A stretch of DNA of 62,000 bases from Symbiodinium natans. Its lineage: Eukaryota; Sar; Dinophyceae; Suessiales; Symbiodiniaceae. This document shows positions 29,271 to 40,138 of the stretch, in pieces. The DNA lies in assembly GCA_905221605.1 (NCBI GenBank), contig CAJNDS010001735.1:437636-499635 (forward strand), given 5' to 3'. Each line of letters starts with the position of its first letter. Position 1 is the stretch's first letter. A model generated the notes under the pieces. That model was not told where the DNA came from, searched no databases, and was given only the letters and a program-made list of their open reading frames with translations. A program made the translations under genes and the position numbers.

Positions 29271-29280
29271 TGCGACCCAG

Positions 29281-29388
29281 GCAGGGGAAGGCATCTTCAG
29301 TAGCGAGGAGGAGGCGGAGGAGAACGAGGAGGAGGACGAGGAAGCCCGCCCCATGTGGGGCCCTGGGCTCGGGCAATCAGACGCGCAG
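29281..29388 (+). CDS. internal exon, acidic, unrecognised gene
   Basis: GCGACCCAG/G acceptor and GCGCAG/GTTTGT donor enclose 36 codons. These read AGEGIFSSEEEAEENEEED, then EEARPMWGPGLGQSDAQ. Telomeric tracts lie on both sides (29151-29270 and about 29403-29435). An acidic linker of an unidentified protein. Confidence 0.55.
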
Positions 29389-29706
29389 GTTTGTGGGAGC
29401 GCTTAGGGTTTAGGGTTTAGGGTTTAGGGTTTAGGGTCTCCAAACCCTAAACCCCAAACGTTTTGTGGAACCCAGAACGGAAACTGTGAGAAGCTCTGTC
29501 CCCAGATATCACACCCCAAACCATGTACCCTGAACAAAAAACCCTAGACTGCAACCGCTGTCTAGGCTTGGGACTAGTCCATACCCGCTTATCACACCAA
29601 AACCATGCAGTTCGAGTTAAAAGCGGTTTCGTTCGCCACCCGCATGGCTGGATGAAACACTCAACTCGGGTTTCTGGGTTAGGATTCACTACTATTTGCT
29701 TAAGAA

Positions 29707-29732
29707 CCCCCCCCCCCCCAAAAAAAAAAAAA
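29707..29732. repeat. poly-C/poly-A junction
   Basis: Thirteen C followed directly by thirteen A. The same order occurs at 55383-55442 and, on the opposite strand, at 46733-46753. Confidence 0.95.
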
Positions 29733-30044
29733 CTAAAGAAATAATACTCCCGACATACCCTTATAAGGAAGAATTTTTTTGGTGACTTAAGCCATTGGTA
29801 GTTCAGGGCCTGGGGCTCCAACCCCCTTGACCCCAGCTTACTTTGAGAAGAGCCTGGGTTGCACCGAGGCCAACACAGGGTTTAAAATTTAGGTTTTGGG
29901 TTTAGGGTTTAGGGTTTAGGGCTTAGGGTTTAGGGCTTAGGGTTTAGGGTGCTGCAAAAGGGTTTGGGGTTTAGGTTTTGGGCCGGCATGTCAGAGAGCC
30001 CGGGTCAAAAGGTTTCGGGTTTAGGGTGGATTCTAAGCCGTCAG

Positions 30045-30122
30045 GAGGATGTGGAAAAGGTCGAGCTTCCAAAGCGAGCGATGCCGGTGAAGCCAGGAAC
30101 GCCTGAGGGGAACGCACGCGTG
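30045..30122 (+). CDS. exon candidate, unrecognised
   Basis: CCGTCAG/G acceptor. Reads EDVEKVELPKRAMPVKPG, then TPEGNARVW, before a telomeric unit. Preceded by the GGCATG...GGGTCAAAAGG box. Confidence 0.45.
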
Positions 30123-30299
30123 TGGGTTTAGGGCTTGGAATTTCGGATGGTTTCAGGTTGGGGATCCTAACCCTAAGCCCTAAGCCCTAATCCCTAAACC
30201 CTAAACCCTAAACCCTAGACCCTAAGCCCTAAACCCTAAACCACATGAAGGGACCATGAAACTACCCTTCCACAGAAAGTTCGGGGAGTTTACCAGCTT

Positions 30300-30595
30300 C
30301 CCTAAACCCTAAACCCTAAACCCTAAACCCTAAACCCTAAACCCTAAACCCTAAACCCTAAACCCTAAACCCTAAACCCTAAACCCTAAACCTAACCCTA
30401 AACCCTAAACCCTAAACCCTAAACCCTAAACCCTAAACCCTAAACCCTAAACCCTAAACCCTAAACCCTAAACCCTAAACCCTAAACCCTAAACCCTGAA
30501 CCCTGAACCCTGAACCCTAAACCCTAAACCCTAAACCCTAAACCCCAAACCCTAAACAACCCTAAACCCTAATAAACCCTAAACCCTAAAGAGGA
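30300..30595. repeat. longest telomeric tract but one, C-rich
   Basis: About 40 CCCTAAA units, with a single short unit (CCTAACCC) near 30391 and a block of CCCTGAA near 30497. Confidence 0.98.
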
Positions 30596-31045
30596 ACCAG
30601 GCCTGGAGCCTTGAAGCGTGTTGAGCGAGGGTCTTGTGGGTCTGGGAGCCAGCGTTGGAGGTTTCAGGGAGCGCTTTTGGTTTCGACGTTCTTAGCGTTC
30701 CCTGCCCAATTCAAAGCATCGAGTTGGGGTTTAGGGTTTAGGGTTTAGGGTTTAGGGTTTAGGGTTGAGGGTTTAGGGTTTAGAGTTCAGGGTTGAGGGT
30801 TTAGGGTTGAGGGCTTAAGATCACCCAAGTAGAGTTGGACGCGAAACCACATCCTGATTCCGAATTCAGTGTGTTAGGATAACTACTGGAAAAGGAGCCT
30901 GTTTTTGTTCATCTGCGCTAAAGTGCACGAAGGCAAACAACTCGGCATGCAACGAGGTATGTGGCCTTAGTTTTTCCGCTCCTTCAGACAAGGCTCCCAA
31001 CTTTGACCCCGCCATGGTTTTTCACCCGACTTCATGTAGAGGCCC

Positions 31046-31130
31046 CTGAATCCTCAGGCGTCCCGCTGTTCGGGAACAACGGCAAGAAAACCCGCGAGTT
31101 CGACGACGAGGAGTTGCCTTGCTCAGTGGA
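31046..31130 (+). CDS. exon candidate, hypothetical
   Basis: Reads ESSGVPLFGNNGKKTREF, then DDEELPCSVEF. Upstream bases are open but less protein-like. Confidence 0.35.
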
Positions 31131-32004
31131 GTTTGGGGGGTTGGGGTTCAGACAAGTTCAGGGGCTTGTCCCCTTTGATGTGGGGACTCTATGGAAGACA
31201 CACTTGAAAAGTAGTTGAACAATAGGGGAAATGAAGGAGTATACTGAGGGAACCCTTTCTGGGTACAAGGGGCCCAGGAGTTTGGCTTGATAGGGCTGGG
31301 GGTCTTTGAGATTAGTTAGGGCACACACAGGGTACCCGCTTTTTGTTTGTATGACCCAGCATGCTGCTGATGTCCCGATGCAAAGGACACCAAGATTTCA
31401 ACCCTAACCCAAGGTTGAAGAACATGCTGAAGATGCAGCATGTGGAGGCCGCGCAGCACACAGTGAATCGAGGGTTTTGAGTTTCAGGGTTCTGGATGGA
31501 ACAGAGAAAGCGGCACATCTGCTCCAGCCCTTGACCGAAACCTTAAGCCCCCTAAACGAGCACGATTCACTCTCAGAATGAGTGGCGAAAACTTGCGGGC
31601 CCTCAACTACTAGTACTTAAGAGCCCCAAACTTGCATTTCTGTAGGATTTAGCACATAATCTTTTATGCTTTGGCAACCGGCAGAAGTAGCTGGTTGAAA
31701 GCCAAAAGCCAACGGCGTGTACGTGTCCTCGTCCCCCCCCCCCACAACTTCCTCTCATATTACCCACATACATCCAAAAACTACATATTAATATTCTTGG
31801 CGGGAGGGAGGGTTCGCCCCCTTCAGAAGGCTTAGTGGTAGTGCTGATCCCTCTCAGAAGTAGGTAGGACCCATAAAGCATCATCAAACGGTAGGTCAAC
31901 GGAGTCCCAGGGAAACCCTAAACCCTAGATCCTAAACCCCCAGATTGTGCCCTCCCAGACGCCCCGAGGCCGCGACAGCCCCCCCCCCCTCCCTCCTCCG
32001 GCAG

Positions 32005-32109
32005 GTCTTGCAGCGATTCGACCGCTACGAGCAGCTCCTACGCGACCTGCGGGAGAGTGCAGGTGGAGCGCTGCAGAGCTGCTCGAGGGCTTGCCTGGAA
32101 GAAAGGGCC
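32005..32109 (+). CDS. exon candidate, coiled-coil-like
   Basis: CTCCGGCAG/G acceptor after a C-rich pyrimidine run. Reads VLQRFDRYEQLLRDLRES, then AGGALQSCSRACLEERA. Charged helix with G/C third positions; family unknown. Confidence 0.5.
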
Positions 32110-32383
32110 TTGTGGTTAGAGTTTAGGGTTTAGGGCTTAGGGTTTAGGGTTTAGGGCCTGCCTTCAGTCCAGTGGCAAAAGGGTTTGGGGTTTTAGGGTT
32201 TTCCATCCGGGTTTAGGGTTTAGGGTTTAGGGCTTAGGCCGGAGCCTCAACAGTCCTGGGTGAAAACGGGTTTAGGGTTTAGGGTTTAGGGTTTAGGGCA
32301 GAAGGAGCCCGAAGCCTGGAATCCTACGCCCCAAAGGTATCGGTGGAGGATCGGCACATCTGAGGGCGCAAGTTTCAGTCTAT

Positions 32384-32985
32384 GTAGTTTAGGGTTTAGG
32401 GTTTAGGGTTTAGGGTCTAGGGTTTAGGGTTTAGGGTTTAGGGTTTAGGGTTTAGGGTTTAGGGGACATCACGTATTATACAGAATAGATAATACATAAT
32501 CCTGACAGATAGTCTACATTAATGTAGAACATATATAACGAGTATGTGAAATATATACATATATACACACAGCAACTTGGTTTTGGTTCGTTTTTGTGCG
32601 CACTTAGTGTTTTTCGATTCCGGGCGGGGGTTCCGCGTTTCGGGTCAGGGATTAAGATTTGAGGTCTGCAGTTTGGAGCATGTAGCAACCAAGTGAGACA
32701 TGACATGAACATGCACCCTAAGCCCTAAACCCTACACCCTAAACCCTAAACCCTAAACCCTAAACCCTAAACCCTAAGCCGTAAGCCCTAAACCCTAAGC
32801 TTTAGATTGTAATCCTAAACCCTAAACCCTACACCCTAGACCCTAAACCCTAAACTCTAAGCCCTTGTTCCACGCGCACCTTTGAAAGCCTCCACCAGCC
32901 TCGTGACAGGAATCACCTCCATGTCGCCTGCCCGCCGGGCATCGGTGAGGAAGGCTCCATGCTCAGTGGCAGGGTTGAGGGTTCC
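32384..32985. other. telomeric tracts around an AT-rich patch
   Basis: TTTAGGG tract 32384-32463, AT-rich patch 32470-32580, CCCTAAA tract 32713-32865 and a GC island 32870-32980 whose coding strand is unclear. Confidence 0.5.
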
Positions 32986-33020
32986 AGATTGGGTTTAGGG
33001 TTTAGGGTTTAGGGTTTAGG

Positions 33021-33113
33021 GATGTTCCCCCTTCTTTTAACAGTCCTTAATAGGGATGAGAGTACCCCCGATGATGATCCCCTATGACTGACTGCTAGTA
33101 TAAGGGGGAGCGC
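33021..33113. mobile_element. inverted-repeat element, family F, copy 3
   Basis: GATGTTCCCCCTTCTTTTAAC at the left, CTAGTATAAGGGGGAGCG at the right, with AGTCCTTAATAGGGATGAG inside, as in the copies at 11001 and 16383. It again sits against a TTTAGGG tract. Confidence 0.8.
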
Positions 33114-33399
33114 CTCAAGTGCGAGAATCATTGAATGCTTTTCGAAGATGTGAGGCTGGTGGTGTGACAGACAGGTTGCTTGTGCAAGCCTCCTGTGTCA
33201 GAAGTTGGATGTGGCATGCGGGATCTTTCAGAGGGATGGTGCAGGAAGAGTTCTATCTGTAGGATTTGAATGAGAGGACGCTGGCACGCCAACACGCTTC
33301 GAATCGACAGCGTCCCTTCTCTTCGTCCTAGCACCCCAAGCCGAATCCCTGAGCCCCCTAAATCCAGATGCCTGCAATCCTCACAGATCAAGAGCAAGC

Positions 33400-33460
33400 G
33401 GGTGAGCGTCACGCTTCCGAAGGAAGCCACCTCCCCAGCTTCTGAGGGCTTCTTACACAT
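33400..33460 (+). CDS. possible exon fragment, hypothetical
   Basis: SKRVSVTLPKEATSPASEG is the best coding stretch in a 400-bp island that is also open on the minus strand. Weak. Confidence 0.2.
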
Positions 33461-33985
33461 TTCTTTGGGGGTAAAACAAGGGTTGTTTTGGATTAGGATT
33501 GAGGGCTGAACGTCTGTGAAAGCGTCTGTTCTCACAGCCCTAAAGAAGCACCTGACAATTGTCTATTGCCCAGGGGCTTTCAGGTACATTAGTAGCATCT
33601 GGGACCTTCCTGCGGTTGATTTGACCGGGTGAGGCTTGGGGCTTGGGGTCTTGAGTGCGCAGGCTTCGGCTTTCTGATGATCATGGTCACTGTTTCCCAT
33701 TTGGGTGGGTCCCATGACCACACGTTGCTACTATCTGAGTGCGTTTTCCAAGGTTTTTGGTGAGGCTTGCAAGCTCGATAGTTCGCCTAGCCTCAACCAC
33801 ACATCCCATGCCCCTCCCCGTTGTGCAAGCAGGGTCACCTCGGAATTCTCCGAAGTTACCCCTGCGGCCTGCAAACCTCCAGAAGAGCATGGCGGGACAT
33901 AGGGACCAAAACCCTAGACATGTGGTTTAGGGTTTAGGGTTTAGGGTTTAGGGTTTAGGATTTAGGGTTTAGGGCTTGGGGGGGG

Positions 33986-34120
33986 TTCAATGCCCTCCGT
34001 ACTTGGCTCAGTGAGATGCTAAAGCCGATTGTGTTTGACAAGCTGCCGGCAGCTCGCGGAAACAGTCTAGCCACGGCATGCTACCGACACAACTGGCCCG
34101 GTGCCTTCACCTTCCGTATG
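33986..34120 (+). CDS. probable upstream exon of the GT90-like gene
   Basis: Reads FNALRTWLSEMLKPIVF, DKLPAARGNSLATAC, then YRHNWPGAFTFRM. The C-Y-R-H-N-W-P-G-A-F-T-F part resembles the Cys-Trp...Phe-Thr/Ser-Phe modules of the next exon. A telomeric tract separates them. Confidence 0.45.
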
Positions 34121-34244
34121 TAGTGGGCCGCAACATGATCAAGAACAAGAGCTTTAGGGCTTAGGGTTTAGGGTTTAGGGTTTGGGGTTTAGGGTTCATT
34201 TAGGGTTTAGGGTTTAGGGCGGCACTGTCACTCCCTAAGGGGCC

Positions 34245-34391
34245 ATGGACCCGCCCCCTGTGGTTGCGGGCTCTGGGGGCAACCCGGCTTGCTGGCATGG
34301 CATGTTCTCCTTCGACTACTGCTGCAACCCCAAGTTTGGAGTTGAGGGTAACCCAGAGTGCTGGGATGGCCACTACAGCTTCAGCCACTGC
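34245..34391 (+). CDS. Cys-Trp...Cys-Cys module exon of the GT90-like gene
   Basis: Two modules in series: NPACWHGMFSFDYCCNP and NPECWDGHYSFSHCC. A further module of the same kind closes the gene (ACWDGPYTFEACC near 36036-36075), which ties this exon to 34544-36090. A GC donor near 34392 and a CCAAG/G acceptor near 34543 would join them in phase 1; the intron has no telomeric units. ATG at 34245 may be the start or an internal Met. Confidence 0.65.
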
Positions 34392-34543
34392 TGCCCCTAG
34401 GTCCTGTCCTTGGGATTGTCTTGTAATGTTGCCTCTTTTTTTGGTGTGTCATACTTTTTGAAAAGAGTAGTCATGAGTAGTCTGGTTCAGAGAGTAAGAG
34501 GAAGCTTGTTCAGAGAGTCTTTTCTTAGGGATGCAACACCAAG

Positions 34544-36090
34544 GCCACGAGTCGTTTCATGCGGCTTCGCCCCCAGAGTGCTGGACCGAAGCCCGGAGGC
34601 GACTGGAGACCTCGGAGGACCCCTTCGCCAAGCACCCGGTGCTCCGGGACCCAGCGAATCTGGCGGTGTTCTGCTGCCACGCCTCCCCTCTCAGCTCGGA
34701 CGCCTGCTGGGGTGCCAAGGAGCCGGGTGGCTCCCCGATCCTGCTCGACGCAAGTACCGGCGAGCCCCTGGGCTTCACGCGGCGCCACGTGGACTGCTGC
34801 TTCCCGGAACTGCAGAGGTTGGCCCGGGACGCGCCCGCGGGATGGATGGCAAAGCAGCTTGATGTCGACTTCTGGAGATGGGAGCACCAGGCGCCCATCG
34901 ACGGGTCGGCGCTCGATGCCTTCGAGGCCGAGATGGAGGCTGCGGGTCGCGGAGCCGAGTTGTGCCGATTTCGTGTGCGGAGCCATGGCATCCACCACTG
35001 CGACTTCAATCGGTCCAGGTACGTGTCCCTGCTCCATGCGGTGAGGGCCGCTCTTCACATCCTTCACATCATGTTCGGCTTGCCTGAGCTCGATTTTTTC
35101 ATACACACTGGCGAATGCTTTGGCATCGGCGCGTTGCCCGAAGTCAACCTCACTGTGCCAGTGCTTGCGCAAGCCCAGCTTGAAGGCATCGGTGGGATTC
35201 TCATGCCGTGGTGGGCGTTCATGCAAATTGATTGGATGCGCCGCTACAGGGACAGGTTGCAGCAAGCATCGTCGAAGACGGCATGGCGCGAGCGCCAAGG
35301 CGTTCTGTTTTGGCGCGGATCGGACACGGGATGTTTACACAGCCGGCAGGAGAATCGTTCGGAATGCGCCGTGTGGGATGCGAGCACTTGGCCACTCTTT
35401 CCACGGTCCAAGCTGGTTCTTGCGTCATCACTATTTCCTAGCCGGGTGGATGCTTTGTTCACCAAGGATACCGTGCACAAGGAGTGCCAGGATGTGTACG
35501 ACTCCAGCGGGCTGCGAATTGAGCAGATCGTTCCGCCTGAAGTGCACGTGCGTTATAAGTATCTGGCATACATTGATGGCACTTCATTCTCAGATCGCTT
35601 GTATTGGCTTCTGCTGACGGACTCTGTGGTTTTGCGTGCCGAGTCCCGCATTCGTGTATGGCTTGATCAGGGCCTGCAGGCCTGGAAGCATTACATACCA
35701 GTTCGTGAAGACCTAGCGGATCTGCTGGACAAGCTTGATTGGGCCAAAGATAATGATCATCGAAGTGCCGAGATTGCTGCCGAAGCTGCGGCATTTGCGA
35801 AGACCCATCTGACACTGGAGGGGAGCTTGTTCTACTTGTACCAGGTTCTTCGGAGATTGCCTGGTGTGATCAAGCTGTCGCCCGACGAGCTTGCACGTGA
35901 TCCTCCCAAAATCTCTTTTGTGCCAAGTGCACAATCCGATTTGCAGGATGGTAGCACCTTGGACTGCTGGGCATTGGGGTTCACGCCAGAGTTCTGCTGC
36001 GACCAGGACCAGTTCGGCCCGGGCGGCAATGATGCATGTTGGGATGGCCCGTATACGTTCGAGGCATGCTGCACAGCACCCAGACTCTAA
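34544..36090 (+). CDS. glycosyltransferase family 90 (CAP10/POGLUT-like) protein
   Basis: One long exon of about 515 codons. Recognisable blocks: GVLFWRGSDTG (sugar-nucleotide side), YKYLAYIDGTSFSDRLYWLL, then LTDSVVL, and HYIPVREDLADLLDKLDWA. These are hallmarks of the CAP10/GT90 fold, which transfers glucose or xylose from UDP-sugars to protein or glycan acceptors, usually in the secretory pathway. The N-terminus (PPECWTEA...FCCHAS...DACWGA...DCC) and the C-terminus (DCWALGFTPEFCCDQDQF, ACWDGPYTFEACC) carry Cys-Trp/Cys-Cys modules also seen in the upstream exon, perhaps a disulphide-rich binding domain. G/C third positions throughout and no telomeric unit inside. TAA at 36088-36090. Family firm; acceptor unknown. 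Confidence 0.85.
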
Positions 36091-36590
36091 CATGCATCGT
36101 CGCAAAGCCATGGTTATCAAAAGTAGAGGGGGGCTCAGAAGCCTCTAAGCGTCGCGGGCAAGAAGCCTTAAACCCTAAATCCTGAACCCTCAACCCTGAA
36201 CCAGCTAGGCGGGTGGCAAAATACTCCCTGAGCCCTAAACCCAAAATCCCAAACCCTGAGCCTAAACACTCTTAGTGACCAATTTGAAGACGATACGGTA
36301 CTCTCGATTGTTCCCCACGGAGTGGCTCCTTGAGGGGTCAGCTATAGGGCGTGGCAAAAAATGAGCCTAAACCCTTAACCCTAAACCTGTAAGTTGTAAG
36401 TCCCAAACCACATATCATTTACACTCAGGCCTTGTCAAAGGTCTTGAGCGGGAGGACCTTCTCTTCCCTAGTAGCGAATCGAGATGAAGGTTTTCTTGGG
36501 TTTAGGGTTTAGGGTTTAAGGTTCAGGGCACTGGCAGTCATCAAGTCCGGTTTGCAAGGGTTCAGGGTTTGGGGTCGAGGGCCTTTGGGC

Positions 36591-36680
36591 AATGCTAGAC
36601 GTAAAGATGGAGCTCTTTGATTCTGTGGGCAGTCGCCGTGTCTCGCGACCCCACATAGGCAGGTGGAAGGGTTACCTTCG
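36591..36680 (+). CDS. exon candidate, hypothetical
   Basis: Reads MLDVKMELFDSVGSRRVSR, then PHIGRWKGYL, and stays open through the box GCCAGGCGGCTGGCAACAAA into telomeric units. Confidence 0.35.
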
Positions 36681-36839
36681 TCTGCCAGGCGGCTGGCAAC
36701 AAACGCCCTTAAACCCTAAACCCTCAAGCCCCCAAGCCCATACCCCAAACCCTAAACCCCAAACCTAAACCCCAAACCCCAAACCCCAAACTCTAAACCC
36801 TAAACCCTAAACCCTGAACCCGAAACCCGAAACCCGAAG

Positions 36840-36918
36840 AAGCAGCAAAGGCCCAGACCGTGATACCACGGAAGCCGACCTTCACGCCGAAGCTCTTCAG
36901 CTCGCTGACGCAGGCAGG
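36840..36918 (-). CDS. minus-strand exon candidate
   Basis: The minus strand reads HPACVSELKSFGVKVGFRG, then ITVWAFAASS, with strong G/C third positions. Telomeric tracts flank it. No family recognised. Confidence 0.5.
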
Positions 36919-37421
36919 GTGTCGAGTTGCCGTTCAGGGTTTAGGGTTTAGGGTGTAGGGTTTAGGGTTTGGGTTTTAGGGTCGAGGGTCTAGGGTCTAG
37001 GGTCTAGGGTCTAGGGTCTAGGGTTTAGGGTTCAGGTTTAGGAAAACTAGGATGCCCAGTAGTGCCCTTCTTCCCTTCTTGGGGCTTAGGTTCCCTACAC
37101 CCCTTTGAGGCAAACAGGGGCACCCCTTTTTCATCCTAGACGACTGGGCAAGCTACAAAAATTGTGGTGAGGAAACCTGCCGGAAAACGGGTCTAGCAAA
37201 AAAGGGGCTCAGCAAAAAAGGGTTGAGCAAGAAAGGGTTTAGGGCTCAGGGTTGCAAGGGTTTCGCTTTGTTTAAGTTTTAACATCCTTACACCAGAGGC
37301 TTGGATGCCAAAAAGGGTTTAGGGTTTAGGGTCTCAGGCCCCCCAATGAAGAGGGCTTAGGGTTTCGGCCCAAGACCATGCCTTGATAGATGCGGGCACA
37401 TCGGTTGCTAGGTCGTGCAGC

Positions 37422-38180
37422 ATGGCTCGCGCATGGCTGCTGCTCCTGTGCGCATGTCACGCGCAGGGCCAGGACGACGACTTCGAGTGGTTCAGATGCG
37501 ACGCCTGCTCGGCATCCTTCTTCAAGATCAACAAGACGCTGGCTCAGCGCCTCCTAGGCAGGACTTCCGTGCCTGCCTACGAGTTTCTGGAGATCGTTGA
37601 TGATGTGTGCGAAACGATGTTCACGAAGAACGAGTTCGGGGTGAAGCAGCACGAGGGCAAGAAGTACCTTTTTGGGCCCGGCGTCACCGATCACATTCCC
37701 GGGCAGGGATTCGGGCAGATGGGCATGGGCGACTATGACAAACGGCTTGCGTCGTACTGCAAGATGTTCGTGGAGGAGTTGGGTGAGGAGAAGCTGCAAC
37801 GGCTCTGGGCCGACCAGCAGCTGAACCATTCGCAGCTGTGCGTGGAGGAGTGTCTGTCCTCGGCCAGTGGTACCGGAGCCCAGTCAAGAGCTGGTCGGAA
37901 GCCTCCCCGGCCCAAACCGAAGCCATCCCCGCCTCCGCCGCCTCCGAAGACCAGGCCTCCGAAGGAGAAGACCCCGAAGGATTCAGCTGAGTCCAGCACA
38001 AAGACTGCGCCGAAGCCTTCGAAGCCTTCAGGCACCCCTGATCCGAAGTCGGGCGAGCTTGATAAGGTGCTGTCTCTGTTGCCGCGTTTGAAAGCCTCCG
38101 AGCTGCAGCGCCTGGGCTCTGCGGTGATCGAGGAGCTCACGTCGCGTGCAAGCAGCCCGAGGGAGCGTTCGGAGCTGTGA
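37422..38180 (+). CDS. secreted DUF3456 (canopy/MZB1-like, saposin-type) protein
   Basis: Single-exon gene of 252 codons plus stop. The ATG at 37422 starts a clear signal peptide (MARAWLLLLCACHAQG); the in-frame extension upstream has no Met. The mature domain has the six-cysteine saposin-like pattern of DUF3456: CDAC, VCETMF, YCKMF and LCVEEC, with YEFLEIVDDVCE, YLFGPGVTDHIPGQGFGQ and MGDYDKRLASYC between. Canopy/MZB1 proteins are endoplasmic-reticulum chaperone cofactors. A Pro/Lys-rich linker (about residues 155-215) and a short helical tail follow; no KDEL-type retention signal ends it (RSEL is the last tetrapeptide). Telomeric tracts lie directly on both sides but not inside. Confidence 0.85.
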   Translation: MARAWLLLLCACHAQGQDDDFEWFRCDACSASFFKINKTLAQRLLGRTSVPAYEFLEIVDDVCETMFTKNEFGVKQHEGKKYLFGPGVTDHIPGQGFGQMGMGDYDKRLASYCKMFVEELGEEKLQRLWADQQLNHSQLCVEECLSSASGTGAQSRAGRKPPRPKPKPSPPPPPPKTRPPKEKTPKDSAESSTKTAPKPSKPSGTPDPKSGELDKVLSLLPRLKASELQRLGSAVIEELTSRASSPRERSEL

Positions 38181-38305
38181 ATCGCTGCACAGTGTGTGCT
38201 TTTGAGTACAAGGTTTAGGGTTTAGGGTTTAGGGTTTAGGGTCTAGGGTCTAGGGTCTAGGGTTTAGGGTTTAGCCAAGTTCGTTGCAAAAGGGTTTAGG
38301 GTTTA

Positions 38306-38420
38306 GGTGTCAAGAGCGTCCTGTTCATATGATGTTTCACCTGAAGAGATGCGCAAGCAAGTGCACCGTATCATCATGTGGCCACGAGTGCTGCGTCTTA
38401 CCGGCTGCTCCCAGTCCTGG
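38306..38420 (+). CDS. exon candidate, frame ambiguous
   Basis: Two frames are open. One reads SYDVSPEEMRKQVHRIIMW, then PRVLRLTGCSQSW; the other is Cys-rich (RCASKCTVSSCGHECC). The first has better codon bias. Confidence 0.35.
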
Positions 38421-38875
38421 TTGCAAAAGCCTTTCGAGTCTAGTTTGGTTTAGGGTTTAGGGTTTAGGGTTTGGGGTTTAGAGTTTAGGGTTTAGGGTTT
38501 AGGGTTTAGGGTTTAGGCCCGAGGAGATTGACACCCCAAACCCTCAACATCGGACGACGGGTCAGACAGGTTGGGGAGGCAACAAACCCCTTTGAACCCC
38601 GAAAATTCAAAGCCCTGGGCCCTAGCTGGCCTTGGCAGAGCAAGCCTTAAACCCTGAAGGCCTCAAAATCTTTGGGCCCTCAGCCCCGAATCTTAAACCC
38701 TGCACTCTAAGCCCTACAGAAAGGACGGTACTGTGCTCTTGTCTGTTGAAGTGGATTTGATAAGACGTTTGTTTATCTAGCAAGTGTTAATGTGAGGCGG
38801 GTTGTCATTGGGAGTTTTTCTGAAGTCTTATACCATACGAACAAGGGCTCTGCAACATAATTTGACGTCTGTCTG

Positions 38876-39035
38876 AACCCTGAACCCTGAACCCTGAACC
38901 CTGAACCCTGAACCCTGAACCCTGAACCCTGAACCCTAAACCCCAAACCCGAAACCCTAAACCCTAAACCCTAAACCCTAAACCCTAAACCCAAAACCCT
39001 AAACCCTAAACCCTAAACCCTAAACCCTAAACCTC
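38876..39035. repeat. telomeric tract with a CCCTGAA block
   Basis: Eight CCCTGAA units in a row, then CCCTAAA units. Another homogenised variant block. Confidence 0.97.
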
Positions 39036-39046
39036 CTATGCCCTAG

Positions 39047-39129
39047 AGGCCGACATGGTTCTCAAGAGGGGCGCTGCGGAAGTGGATGCGGGCCATGTGA
39101 AGGTCGGAACCGGAATGAATGTAGTTTAG
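39047..39129 (+). CDS. short exon with stop, unrecognised
   Basis: After CCCTAG it reads ADMVLKRGAAEVDAGHVK, then VGTGMNVV and TAG; the TAG belongs to the next TTTAGGG tract, so the true donor may be earlier. Confidence 0.4.
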
Positions 39130-39436
39130 GGTTTAGGGTTTAGGGTTTAGGGTTTAGGGTTAGAGGTTAAAGGGTTTAGGGTAGCAGGGTTTAGGTCAGA
39201 GAGAGAGAGAGAGAGAGAGGGTTTAGGGTTTGGGGTTTGGGGTTTGGTTGGGGTTTAGGGTTTGGGTTTTTGGGTACACGGGTTTCGGTTTCAGGATTTA
39301 GGGTTAAGGGTTTTAGGTTTAAGGGTTTAGGATTTGGGGTTTTAGGGTTTTCCAGTTTGAGGGTTTCGGGAGCCAAAATTCTTGCCATCCGTCTGTTGAT
39401 CCCTACACAAGCCCTCAGCAGCGCTTAGGGCGGTTG

Positions 39437-39505
39437 CATTTTGACTTTACCAACTCCCGGTCGATTTGGAGCTGCGACCCCGTGCTCGCCTGCTTCGAGT
39501 CGTAG
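39437..39505 (+). CDS. short exon candidate
   Basis: Reads FDFTNSRSIWSCDPVLAC, then FES and a TAG at the end. Weak. Confidence 0.25.
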   Translation, partial: HFDFTNSRSIWSCDPVLACFES

Positions 39506-39631
39506 GGGAAACCTCCCTCAGCAACACCCTAGGTTTGCTTAGGGTTTTTAGGGTTCTTAGGGCCCTTAGGGTTCTTAGATTTCATAGAGTTCTAGAGTTC
39601 TTAGGGCGCTTGGGGTTCTCAGGGTTCCTAG

Positions 39632-39735
39632 TGTCAAAGGCTCATCGTCTCGACTTAGAGGCGCAGGCCCAAGTCCCAAACTCCACGGTGCGAAGGCCTA
39701 CTGTTGGGGCCGAGCAACTCAAGCTCGCTATGTTC
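39632..39735 (+). CDS. exon candidate, hypothetical
   Basis: Reads KAHRLDLEAQAQVPNSTV, then RRPTVGAEQLKLAM, framed by degenerate GGGTTCTTAG repeats. May belong to the N-terminal part of the channel gene; not shown. Confidence 0.35.
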
Positions 39736-40047
39736 ATATTTGGGGTTTATATGGGGTTTAGTAGGTTCTTTTTCAGGGCTTATGAGATGTGTAGGCTTCT
39801 AAGGCTTGCAGGGTTTATGGGTTCAGTGATTTTATAGGGCTTGTCGCTAGGGTTTCGGATCACATGTGCAAGGGGGCCCTGGGACGAAGTAAATGAGCCC
39901 TTGAATTTCAGAAAACAACGGGCTCCTGTACTGAAATCTCAGAAAACGAGACCCTCATTTTCTTGATTTCCAGTTGGGCTCGGTCCTATTCAAACCCTAA
40001 ACCCTAAACCCTAAACCCTAAACCCTAAACCCTAAATCCCAGTGCCA

Positions 40048-40138
40048 GAGGCCAAGCAGGAGCAGATGATGACGCGCATGGAGAGCACTAGGCCCAAGAG
40101 CTGCCTGCAGACCATGGCGCCTCGGAACCCAGGGAGTA
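40048..40138 (+). CDS. possible N-terminal exon of the channel gene
   Basis: GCCAGAG/G acceptor. Reads AKQEQMMTRMESTRPKS, then CLQTMAPRNPGSR. Its position 1.3 kb upstream of the S1 exon and same strand make it a candidate cytoplasmic N-terminal exon. A second candidate lies at about 40745-40830 (AFDMVMASPAAVDGKSDE). Confidence 0.35.
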
